From the NCBI GenBank assembly GCA_035378845.1, contig DAOSUP010000014.1:1-38313 (forward strand): DNA of 38,313 nt. Reading direction: 5' to 3'. Below the pieces are notes generated by a model. That model worked only from the letters and a program-made list of their open reading frames with translations, was not told the origin of the DNA and did not search any database. The DNA is from JAKOUL01 sp035378845. Its GTDB lineage: Bacteria > Dictyoglomota > Dictyoglomia > Dictyoglomales > Dictyoglomaceae. The position numbers were made by a program, and so were the translations under genes. Below, one piece after another: positions 7,001-14,429 of the stretch (its first letter is position 1; every line of letters begins with the position of its first letter).

Positions 7001-8103
7001 GAAATAATTTAAAAGAAAAAATTAAAAAGTTAAACCTGATTCTTGAAGTTAGTAAAGAGATAAATTCAACTCTTAATTTATCTGAGTTATTACAGATTAT
7101 AATGAGACTAACAAAGACTCAATTAAGTGCTGAAGCGAGTTCTTTAATGCTTCTAAATGAGGAAGAAAACTTCTTGAGTTTTGAAGTTGCCTTAGGAGAA
7201 AAAGGAGATGAGGTTAAAAGATTTACTGTTAGGGTAGGGGAGGGAGTTGCAGGAGAAGTTGCTTCTACAGGAAAGCCTATTATTGTGAATGATGTTGAAA
7301 AAGATCCAAGATTTTCTCCTAAGCTTGATTCTTTAACTAAATTTAAAACAAGATCAATAATATGTGTACCTCTTAAATATAAAGATAAAATTATAGGAGT
7401 TATAGAGGTAATAAACAAAATAAATTATCAGAATTTTTCAAAAGAAGATTTAGAGATATTGCAGGCAATTGCTAACCAAGCCGCTATTACTATTGAAAAT
7501 GCAAGACTTTATGAAGAATTAAAAAAGCTATTATTCAGTATTGTTGAATCTTTGGCGAGTGCTATAGATGCTAAAGATCCATATACCCACGGTCATTCGA
7601 AAAGAGTAGCAAGTATGTCAGTGCTAATTGCAAAAGAATTAGAATTTGATGAGGACAGAATAGAAAAGATAAGATTAGCAGGACTTCTTCATGATATAGG
7701 GAAAATAGGCATAAAGGATACAATACTTAATAAAAAGGAAAGGCTTTCAGATGAGGAGTATGATGAGATAAAAAACCATCCTGAAATTGGTAAAAAGATC
7801 TTAGAGCCTATAGACCTTCTATCAGAAGTTATAGAGGGTATAGCAGAACATCATGAACATTACGATGGTAGTGGATATCCTCATGGTTTAAAGGGTGAAA
7901 ATATCTCAATTTTAGCAAGGATTATTTCAATAGCAGATGCTTTTGATGCTATGACTTCCGAAAGACCTTATAGGGGAAAGATGACTATTGAAAAAGCTAT
8001 AGAAGAGATAGAGAAAAATTCAGGAAAACAGTTTGATCCTTTGGTAGTTTCTGCATTACTTTCTTTATATAAAAAGGGAAAACTTTTATGTTTTGGTTCT
8101 TAA
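6997..8103 (+). CDS. GAF - HD-GYP domain protein (probable cyclic di-GMP phosphodiesterase)
   Basis: The protein is cytoplasmic, 368 aa. A GAF domain spans about residues 22-168, a small-ligand or cyclic nucleotide binding fold. An HD-GYP domain spans about 180-365, with the HD pair His232-Asp233 in 'LLHDIGKIG' and the signature HHEHYDGSGYPHGLKG at 285-300. HD-GYP enzymes break down c-di-GMP, and some act on cGAMP-type molecules; all metal-ligand residues I can recognise are present. The start codon overlaps the cyclase stop as ATGA. The GAF domain might sense cAMP made by the upstream protein. That link is inference. Confidence 0.94.
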   Translation: MRNNLKEKIKKLNLILEVSKEINSTLNLSELLQIIMRLTKTQLSAEASSLMLLNEEENFLSFEVALGEKGDEVKRFTVRVGEGVAGEVASTGKPIIVNDVEKDPRFSPKLDSLTKFKTRSIICVPLKYKDKIIGVIEVINKINYQNFSKEDLEILQAIANQAAITIENARLYEELKKLLFSIVESLASAIDAKDPYTHGHSKRVASMSVLIAKELEFDEDRIEKIRLAGLLHDIGKIGIKDTILNKKERLSDEEYDEIKNHPEIGKKILEPIDLLSEVIEGIAEHHEHYDGSGYPHGLKGENISILARIISIADAFDAMTSERPYRGKMTIEKAIEEIEKNSGKQFDPLVVSALLSLYKKGKLLCFGS

Positions 8104-8828
8104 GACTATTCTTAGCTCATTTACTTGCAGACTTTCCTTTGCAGAGTAATCTAATTTTTAGATATAAAAAACAGACAAAATATGGGATTTTACTTCATAC
8201 TTCTATATATTTAATTATTTCTCTCCTTTTATCTTTTCCTTATTTGAAATATCCTGAAGCAATAATATTTATCTTATTTCTCTTCTTCGTCCATACTTTG
8301 ATTGATCTCAAGAAGATGAATAGAAGTATCAGATCTAATAATGATAACATTAAAAATTTTATTATTGACCAATTAGAACATATAATAAGTATTTCTTTAG
8401 TATTTCTCCTTCCCATAAGTAAGAATCCAGAATACCTTGGAACCAAAATTTTAGGAGGCATTATAAATAAATATTACAATAGTGATTATTATGTACTTCT
8501 TTTTATTGGTTATTTTTTTGTAAGTTTTGCAGGAACCATTTTCTACTGTTATTTAATAAGAGTTTTTGGGAACAAGAATATTTTTACTTCAAATGGTGTT
8601 TCTCAAAAAGAGAAATATAAGGAAGTTCTAATTAGGACTATTATATTTTTAGTGTTCTACTGGCTAAATTTTTCATATATTCATACACTCTATGTATTTA
8701 TTTTTTTAAGGTCTATGGAACTATTAATTACCAAAAATCACAAAGGTGTAGTATCTTTCTTCTTGATAACATTCTTTGATTTTTGTTTTATATTTTCAAT
8801 GATTAGTTTTCTAAATCTTCTCTTTTAA
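8088..8828 (+). CDS. DUF3307 family integral membrane protein
   Basis: This 246-aa protein has six or so hydrophobic helices. The N-terminal 'LAHLLADFPLQSN' followed by a Lys-rich segment, 'GILLHTSIYL' and 'FFVHTLIDLKK' fits the DUF3307 family, where the conserved His and Asp residues lie at membrane-helix ends. The biochemical role of the family is unknown. It starts 16 bases inside the HD-GYP gene, so it belongs to the same operon. The C-terminal half, about 100-246, is longer and less conserved in feel than the N-terminal part. Its 3' end overlaps the convergent HAD gene by 18 bases. Confidence 0.8.
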   Translation: MFWFLRLFLAHLLADFPLQSNLIFRYKKQTKYGILLHTSIYLIISLLLSFPYLKYPEAIIFILFLFFVHTLIDLKKMNRSIRSNNDNIKNFIIDQLEHIISISLVFLLPISKNPEYLGTKILGGIINKYYNSDYYVLLFIGYFFVSFAGTIFYCYLIRVFGNKNIFTSNGVSQKEKYKEVLIRTIIFLVFYWLNFSYIHTLYVFIFLRSMELLITKNHKGVVSFFLITFFDFCFIFSMISFLNLLF

Positions 8829-9590
8829 GAAATCTGTAAGATGTTTTAAATCTTCAAATACAAAATCTGGTTTTACTTTAGCTTTTTCCAGATCTTCTTT
8901 CTTTGTGATTCCCGTAAGTAATAAAAATGTCTTTGCTTTTAATCTCTTACCAAAATAAACATCAGTATCTATTCTATCTCCAACTATCCCTATTTCTTCT
9001 GGTGATAATCCTAATTTTTCCATAGCAATCTTTCCTATGTAAGTAGATGGCTTTCCTATTACTATAGGTTTTCTTTGAGAAGCTGCAGAAACAGCAGCAA
9101 CAAGGGAGCCTGCTCCTGGTCCTATCTCTTTTTCTGTAGGAAAGGTTTTATCTGGATTAGTAGCTATAAATCTTGCCCCGCTTCTTATAAGAGCGTTAGC
9201 TTTTTTTAATTTTTCAAAATTAAAACTCCTATCTAAACCTACTACCACTGCATCTACATTATCTTCACAAATTTCCCAGTTTAATTTTTTAATTACCTCT
9301 TTTAATGGTTCCTCACCTATAATATATACTCTACCTTCTTTTTTCCAGTTCTTAAGATAAACAGCAGTTGCAACACCAGAGGTCAAAATTTCTTCTTCTT
9401 TAGCTTCAATTCCCATTTTACGTAGTTTTTCTACATATCCTGAAGGGAGAGAAGTGGAGTTATTGGTTAAAAATAAAAATCTCATTCCCTTTTCTCTTAG
9501 AAAAATAATAAATTCTCTGCTATAAGGAAGTGCCTGATCACCTCTATATATGGACCCATCAAGATCAATGAGAAGACCTTTCAATTTCAA
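8811..9590 (-). CDS. HAD superfamily hydrolase, subfamily IIA (NagD/phosphoglycolate-type phosphatase)
   Basis: This 259-aa cytoplasmic phosphatase has motif I DLDGS (nucleophile Asp9, acid Asp11), motif II in 'LTNNST' at 41-46, a class IIA C2 cap in the middle, Lys in 'GKPSTYIGK', and motif IV 'GDRIDTDV'. Similar proteins act as p-nitrophenyl phosphatases, phosphoglycolate phosphatases or NMP phosphatases; the substrate here is not deducible. It is the last gene of the rimP-nusA minus-strand cluster and overlaps the end of birA by 26 bases. Confidence 0.93.
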   Translation of the reverse strand: MKLKGLLIDLDGSIYRGDQALPYSREFIIFLREKGMRFLFLTNNSTSLPSGYVEKLRKMGIEAKEEEILTSGVATAVYLKNWKKEGRVYIIGEEPLKEVIKKLNWEICEDNVDAVVVGLDRSFNFEKLKKANALIRSGARFIATNPDKTFPTEKEIGPGAGSLVAAVSAASQRKPIVIGKPSTYIGKIAMEKLGLSPEEIGIVGDRIDTDVYFGKRLKAKTFLLLTGITKKEDLEKAKVKPDFVFEDLKHLTDFLKEKI

Positions 9591-10305
9591 GGCTAACTCC
9601 TCCCCATGGATATATTTTTATTCCTTCTTCTTCCAAAATTATATTTCCATCTTTTGTAATGTCTAAGATTTTTACAAGTTTATTGTCCTGTTTTTTCTTT
9701 GCATAGAAGTTTCTATAGGGAAATCTTTCATAATAAAAATTAAAAGTCCTCTCCCAATTTTCAGGGAAATGTTCTAAATCTATAAGTATCTCTTCTATGA
9801 TTGAATTTAAGATTAAAAACTTATCCCTTGTTTTTAGATGGTGTAAAAGAGAAGTTGCATTCAAATTTTTCTCAATAAAATAATAAGGGTCTACGAAAAG
9901 GTTAATACCTGCCCCTACAATAATATACTGTAGAGTCTCCATTTTCCATACTCCTTCAAGTAAAATACCAGCCACCTTTTTACCGTTAAGTTCAATATCA
10001 TTAGGCCATTTGAAATTTAATATCTTATTATCCATAAATCTTTCTAAAGCTTTTACTATTGAGGTTGAAATTAATATCCCTATAAAATCTAATTTATTAT
10101 TTATATATGAAGATGGATATAAAATAATAGAAAACCAGAGCCCACCCTCAGGAGAATGCCAATTATTTTTATTTCTTCCTCTACCTTTTGTCTGTTTTTC
10201 AGCAACGATAACAGTACCATCAGGAAAACCCTTTCTAGCAAATTCATGTGCAATATCCATGGTAGAAGAAACTTCTTTATAGTAAAAAATGTTCTTCATA
10301 AACAT
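9565..10305 (-). CDS. birA: Biotin--[acetyl-CoA-carboxylase] ligase, HTH-less
   Basis: The enzyme activates biotin with ATP and transfers it to the lysine of biotin carboxyl carrier protein. The biotinyl-AMP binding motif GRGRNKNNWHSPEGG and 'KWPNDIELNGKKVAGILLEG' are clear, and a small C-terminal domain ends in 'GGVSLEIE'. At 246 aa it lacks the N-terminal winged helix of E. coli BirA, so it is a group I ligase that should not repress transcription. The start is ATG 10305 (or ATG 10299), overlapping the end of the ribF-cmk gene by a few bases. Confidence 0.95.
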   Translation of the reverse strand: MFMKNIFYYKEVSSTMDIAHEFARKGFPDGTVIVAEKQTKGRGRNKNNWHSPEGGLWFSIILYPSSYINNKLDFIGILISTSIVKALERFMDNKILNFKWPNDIELNGKKVAGILLEGVWKMETLQYIIVGAGINLFVDPYYFIEKNLNATSLLHHLKTRDKFLILNSIIEEILIDLEHFPENWERTFNFYYERFPYRNFYAKKKQDNKLVKILDITKDGNIILEEEGIKIYPWGGVSLEIERSSH

Positions 10306-11885
10306 TTCAACCAGATTGAAAGTATTTGAGAATATGCTTCTTCTACAGTTATAGATGTAGTATCTATAAAGTAAGCTTCTTTAGGAATTCTTAAAGGATC
10401 TGAAGATCTATTAATATCTTTGATATCTCTTTCTTTCAATGACTTTATAACTTTTTCTATATTACTTTCACCAAGATCCTTAGCTCTTCTTTCTGCTCTA
10501 ATATGTATATCAGCAGATATAAAAAGCTTCATATCTGCTTGTGGAAAAACAATAGTGCCACTATCTCTTCCTTCAAGGACAATTCCATTTTCCACATAAT
10601 TTAAAGATTCTCTTTGCCATAGAGTTAAAATCTCTCTTAATCTGCTCATAACTCCGACACGGGATGCATTTATTCCTGCATCTAAACTTCTAATTTCAGA
10701 ACTTATATCCGTTCTCTCAAAAAAAACTTTGAAATTTTCCCCATCCCAAAGGAAATTAATGGGCTTTTTCTCTAAAACTTTTATAAGATCTTCTTCTTCC
10801 CAAAGATTAAATCTATTAGCAATCCATCCTACACTTCTATAAAGAGCCCCACTATCTATATAATAGAGTCCAAATCTTTGAGCTAACAACTTAGCTATAG
10901 TACTTTTCCCTGAACCTGCAGTACCATCTATCGTAATAATTCTCTTTCTTAATTTTTCTTCTTTTATTTTATCATTAATAACTTTAGTATCTCTCTCAAT
11001 CTGGTCTCTTAGCTCTTTTTCTGTATCAAATTTCTTACTCTCTCTGATATACTCTTCAAAAACTAACTCTACTTTTTCTCGATATACTATCTCTGAAAAG
11101 TCAAGGATATAGGCTTCAATTCTTAAGGCTCTTCCATTAAAAGTAGGTCTTGTTCCAATATAAATAGCAGCATCATATATATCATCTTTTACTTTTACTT
11201 TCCCTTTATAGATACCTTCTTTAGGAATAAGCTTCATATTATTAACTTCAACATTAATAGTAGGGAATCCTAATTTTGAACCTATATTACTTCCTTTTTT
11301 CACAATGCCTCTCAGAAAATATTTATATCCTAAGAATTTATTTGCTTTAACTATCTCTCCAGAAGAGATCAACTCTCGTATCTTACTGCTTGATATAAAA
11401 CTTTCTTCAAAACTTTCCGAAGGAATGACTTTTACCTCAAAATTAAACTCTTCTCCTAACCTAATAAGTTGGGATGCATCTCCTTCTCTTCCTCTTCCAA
11501 ATCTGAAATTCTCTCCAACACATATGCAAGAGAAAGGAATAGTTTCTTTTAAAGATGATATAAATTCTTCTGGATTAAGATTTTTAATCTCTGAGATAAA
11601 TGGTAAAACAACAAGGAAATCTACTCCTTTGAGAGAGAGAAACTCTTTTTTCTCCTCATAAGTGAGTAGAAAAGAAGAAAGATTCTTAAAAGTTTTTGGA
11701 TAATTCTCATCAAAAGTAACTACAGCGGAGCTATAATTATTAACAAGAGCATTACTTCTAAGCTCAGATATGATAGCAGAATGTCCTAAGTGGATACCAT
11801 CAAAAACTCCTATAGTAACAGTAAATTTAGGCTCTTTCTCAAGCCCATTTAATTTTTGTATTTTAATTAAATCTTTCAATTTCAT
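10296..11885 (-). CDS. ribF: Fusion: bifunctional riboflavin kinase/FAD synthetase (RibF) - cytidylate kinase (Cmk)
   Basis: This 529-aa frame contains two complete enzymes. Residues 1-300 are RibF: an FMN adenylyltransferase with GVFDGIHLGH (26-35) and SSSKIRELIS (165-174), then a riboflavin kinase with GSNIGSKLGFPTINV (198-212) and 'IYIGTRPTFNG'. After a Lys/Glu-rich linker (about 300-314), residues 315-529 are cytidylate kinase: P-loop GTAGSGKST (321-329), DSGALYR (344-350), GRDSGTIVFPQA (439-450; usual form GRDIGT). It should make FMN and FAD and also phosphorylate CMP/dCMP. No stop or frameshift lies between the halves. RibF beside truB is the usual order; a fused Cmk is unusual in my knowledge. 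The start overlaps the truB stop (ATGA). Confidence 0.93.
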   Translation of the reverse strand: MKLKDLIKIQKLNGLEKEPKFTVTIGVFDGIHLGHSAIISELRSNALVNNYSSAVVTFDENYPKTFKNLSSFLLTYEEKKEFLSLKGVDFLVVLPFISEIKNLNPEEFISSLKETIPFSCICVGENFRFGRGREGDASQLIRLGEEFNFEVKVIPSESFEESFISSSKIRELISSGEIVKANKFLGYKYFLRGIVKKGSNIGSKLGFPTINVEVNNMKLIPKEGIYKGKVKVKDDIYDAAIYIGTRPTFNGRALRIEAYILDFSEIVYREKVELVFEEYIRESKKFDTEKELRDQIERDTKVINDKIKEEKLRKRIITIDGTAGSGKSTIAKLLAQRFGLYYIDSGALYRSVGWIANRFNLWEEEDLIKVLEKKPINFLWDGENFKVFFERTDISSEIRSLDAGINASRVGVMSRLREILTLWQRESLNYVENGIVLEGRDSGTIVFPQADMKLFISADIHIRAERRAKDLGESNIEKVIKSLKERDIKDINRSSDPLRIPKEAYFIDTTSITVEEAYSQILSIWLKCL

Positions 11886-12757
11886 TTTAGAAATACCTTC
11901 TCTGGTTTAAGATAATTTTGAAAGACTCTTCCCACCGCAATAAATTCTTCCCTTTCATTTATAACAGATACGTAACTTTCGGAAGAGAAATGCTTATCAA
12001 TTGAGATAGTATTTCCATTTAAAATTTTTCTTTCTAAGTCGGAAGATACCTCTAAAATAGGAAAATTAAGTATTTTGTGAGGAGGAATCAAAGAGTCTTT
12101 CCAATGAGCATCTATTTTACTATACGGTATGCTCTCATTTACAGAAATTTCTCCAATTTTTGTTCTAAGCAGGAAAGAAACAGTAGCAGGTATTCCTAAT
12201 CTTTCTCCAAGCGTATGAACTATACTTCTCGCATAAGTTCCTGCAGAAACATGTAACTCTATAAGAGCACGAATAATATTATTATCCGACTCTAAATTAA
12301 TTAACTTAGCATTGTATATATGAACCTTCCTTTTGGGAAGAGATACATTATATCCATTTCTTGCTAAATCATAAGCCCTACGACCGTTTATATGAATAGC
12401 AGAATAAATGGGTGGCTCTTGTTCTATTTCTCCCTTAAGAGTTTCTAATGTTTTCTCTAAATCAGAAGCAGAAATAGATTTATTAATTTTATAGTATTCA
12501 AAAAAGTTTGATTCTCTGTCGTAAGTATCACTGGATATACCAAATAAAGCTTCTACTATATAAGTTTTTGAATAAAAAAGTATATACTCTTCAAGTCTTA
12601 CTGCTTTTCCCAAGGCAACAATCAAAAGTCCACACCCTCGAGGGTCTAATGTCCCCATATGTCCTACCTTTTCAATATTTGTAATCCTTCTAACTTTTTT
12701 TACCACATCAAGAGATGTAATTCCAGGAGGCTTATTTATTAACAGGAAGTTGTTCAT
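11882..12757 (-). CDS. truB: tRNA pseudouridine(55) synthase
   Basis: TruB makes pseudouridine 55 in the T-arm of tRNAs. The N-terminal 'INKPPGITSLDVV' and the catalytic motif GHMGTLDPRG with Asp38 are exact family signatures; 'PPIYSAIHINGRRAYDLAR' and 'SAGTYARSI' follow in order. The 291-aa length is normal, with a small C-terminal region after about 225. It starts 26 bases inside nrnA and ends overlapping ribF-cmk by 4 bases. rbfA-nrnA-truB-ribF is a widespread ribosome and tRNA maturation order. Confidence 0.97.
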   Translation of the reverse strand: MNNFLLINKPPGITSLDVVKKVRRITNIEKVGHMGTLDPRGCGLLIVALGKAVRLEEYILFYSKTYIVEALFGISSDTYDRESNFFEYYKINKSISASDLEKTLETLKGEIEQEPPIYSAIHINGRRAYDLARNGYNVSLPKRKVHIYNAKLINLESDNNIIRALIELHVSAGTYARSIVHTLGERLGIPATVSFLLRTKIGEISVNESIPYSKIDAHWKDSLIPPHKILNFPILEVSSDLERKILNGNTISIDKHFSSESYVSVINEREEFIAVGRVFQNYLKPEKVFLK

Positions 12758-13730
12758 ATTCTTCTATAAAATCTCTGATTTTACTTGTAACAATTTTCAA
12801 TACTTCGTCTAAATGACCTTCCATCTGGAAACCAGCAGCCTCTTTATGTCCTCCCCCACCAAATATTAGAGCAAATTTCCCTAAATCTATCTCTTTTTTC
12901 TTTGAGCGCAGACTTACTTTTATGCCCCCTTCAGTAATAGGATAGAAGAATATACATACTTCTGCTTCACGTAAAGTCCTTAAAATATCTATAATTCCTT
13001 CAGTATCTTCTATTGTAGCATTATACTTTTTCATATCCTCTAAAGTTATATAGCTCCAGCAGATATTTTCCGAAGATTCTAATCTTAAAAGAGCTGTCCC
13101 TAAGAGTTTTAAAGAGGACAATTTTTTCTTATCATAGATTTCCTTAGAAATATAAGTTATATCAGCTCCTTTATTTACTAATTCACCTGCTATTTTAAGA
13201 GATTTTGGAGTTGTATTGCTATATTTAAAACTTCCTGTGTCAGTAATTAAACCTGTTAATAGTGATTCAGCAATAATTTTTGTTATTTTTCCTCTTAGCC
13301 CTACTATTAAATCATAGATTATTTCTGTAACTGAAGAAGCGGTAGGAATAACAATATTTAAATCTCCAAAGGAAGTATTGGTAGGATGATGATCAATATT
13401 CACTAATGTTGAAAATCTTTCTTTTAAGTTAACTCCACTTTTAATTCTTTCTAAATCGCTACAATCAAGAATAATTCCTACATCAAAATGGGTATCTATA
13501 TTCTCTATTTTATTTAATTCTTCGGTTAAAAGAAATTGATAAAAGTAAGGAATAGGGGAGTGCAAAAAAACAAAAACTTCTTTACCTAAATCCCTCAGAA
13601 AATAATAAAAAGCCAACAGAGATCCGATAGCATCACCATCGGGATTTGCATGAGTAAAAAGAACAAAGGTTGACTTATCTTTTATTAATTCTTTAAATTT
13701 TAGTATCTTTCTTTTAGAGAGAGTTTTCAT
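12732..13730 (-). CDS. nrnA: DHH-family phosphoesterase, NrnA-type (nanoRNase/pAp phosphatase)
   Basis: This 332-aa cytoplasmic enzyme degrades short oligoribonucleotides and usually also 3'-phosphoadenosine 5'-phosphate. Mn-binding motifs are 'HANPDGDAIGS' (27-37), 'ILDCSD' (87-92), DHH at 113-115, 'GLITDTGSF' (160-168), and the DHHA1 'GGGGHKEAAG' at 291-300. Length matches NrnA rather than the larger RecJ. It overlaps rbfA by 17 bases and truB by 26, consistent with one operon. Confidence 0.94.
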   Translation of the reverse strand: MKTLSKRKILKFKELIKDKSTFVLFTHANPDGDAIGSLLAFYYFLRDLGKEVFVFLHSPIPYFYQFLLTEELNKIENIDTHFDVGIILDCSDLERIKSGVNLKERFSTLVNIDHHPTNTSFGDLNIVIPTASSVTEIIYDLIVGLRGKITKIIAESLLTGLITDTGSFKYSNTTPKSLKIAGELVNKGADITYISKEIYDKKKLSSLKLLGTALLRLESSENICWSYITLEDMKKYNATIEDTEGIIDILRTLREAEVCIFFYPITEGGIKVSLRSKKKEIDLGKFALIFGGGGHKEAAGFQMEGHLDEVLKIVTSKIRDFIEEYEQLPVNK

Positions 13731-14088
13731 CTTTCTCCTCTAAGCCAAGCTCCTTAATCTTTCTTAGTATTCTATCGCCTCTTTCTAAGGAGTCATCTAA
13801 TTCAAAAATTAATTCTGGGATAAATCTGATTCTTAGGTCTTTCCCTAATTCACTTCTGATAAAACCTTTAGCACTTTCTAATCCTTCCATTGTTTCTTTT
13901 TTCTCATTCTCGTCTCCATATACACTTACATAAATATGAGCATATCTTAAATCTTTACTAACTTGTACTTCTGTTATTACTACAAAAGAAGAAATCCTTG
14001 GATCTTTTACTCTCCTTAGTAGAATCTCACTTACCTCTTCTCTAATTAAGGCACTGAGCCTTTCACTTCTTTGATGCAAGGTCATCAC
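13714..14088 (-). CDS. rbfA: Ribosome-binding factor A
   Basis: RbfA is a KH-like 30S maturation factor that binds near helix 1/44 of 16S rRNA. The sequence opens with the typical 'RSERLSALIREEVSEILL', then 'VKDPRISSFVVITEVQVSKDL' and 'AHIYVSVYG', and ends with 'RIRFIPELIFELDDSLERG'. Length (124 aa) is usual. It follows ylxP after 6 bases. Confidence 0.97.
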   Translation of the reverse strand: MMTLHQRSERLSALIREEVSEILLRRVKDPRISSFVVITEVQVSKDLRYAHIYVSVYGDENEKKETMEGLESAKGFIRSELGKDLRIRFIPELIFELDDSLERGDRILRKIKELGLEEKDENSL

Positions 14089-14094
14089 TCCCTT

Positions 14095-14376
14095 TTAAAG
14101 TATCTCTATTTCATAATCAATTAAATCAACGTCTTTTTGAGATTCTATAAGTTTTATTACCTCAGAAAAAACTTGGTAAATATGATTAGATTCGGTAGAT
14201 ACAATACTTATTCCTAATATAAGTTCATTCCATATCTCTTGAGAATCTATTTCAGCAACGGATACGTTGAATCTTGTTCTTATTTTTTCTACAATACTTC
14301 TTTTAACTCTTCTTTTCTCTTTCAAAGAGAAACTTCCTGGAATAGATAAATTGACTCTACAGACTCCAACTAACAT
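14095..14376 (-). CDS. ylxP: DUF503 family protein (YlxP-like)
   Basis: This 93-aa protein of the DUF503/YlxP family is commonly encoded between infB and rbfA, as here. Recognisable features are the N-terminal 'VGVCRVNLSIPGSFSLKEKRR' region (first beta strand and basic turn) and 'RFNVSVAEID' for the second strand. The family has a ferredoxin-like fold. A role in ribosome maturation is suggested only by its position. Confidence 0.92.
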   Translation of the reverse strand: MLVGVCRVNLSIPGSFSLKEKRRVKRSIVEKIRTRFNVSVAEIDSQEIWNELILGISIVSTESNHIYQVFSEVIKLIESQKDVDLIDYEIEIL

Positions 14377-14411
14377 TTTTTAATAAATCCATCTTAATAG
14401 GTCTATTATGG

Positions 14412-14429
14412 TACAATAGATCTATTGTA
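14412..14429. repeat. 18-bp perfect palindrome at the infB stop
   Basis: TACAATAGATCTATTGTA is a perfect inverted repeat with no spacer. It spans the last codon and stop of infB (stop at 14422-14424) and the gap to ylxP. A nearby TCTATT at 14402-14407 can also pair with AATAGA inside it. As RNA it could form a small hairpin with the loop at AGATCT; as DNA it resembles a dimeric-protein site. Function is unknown. Confidence 0.5.
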
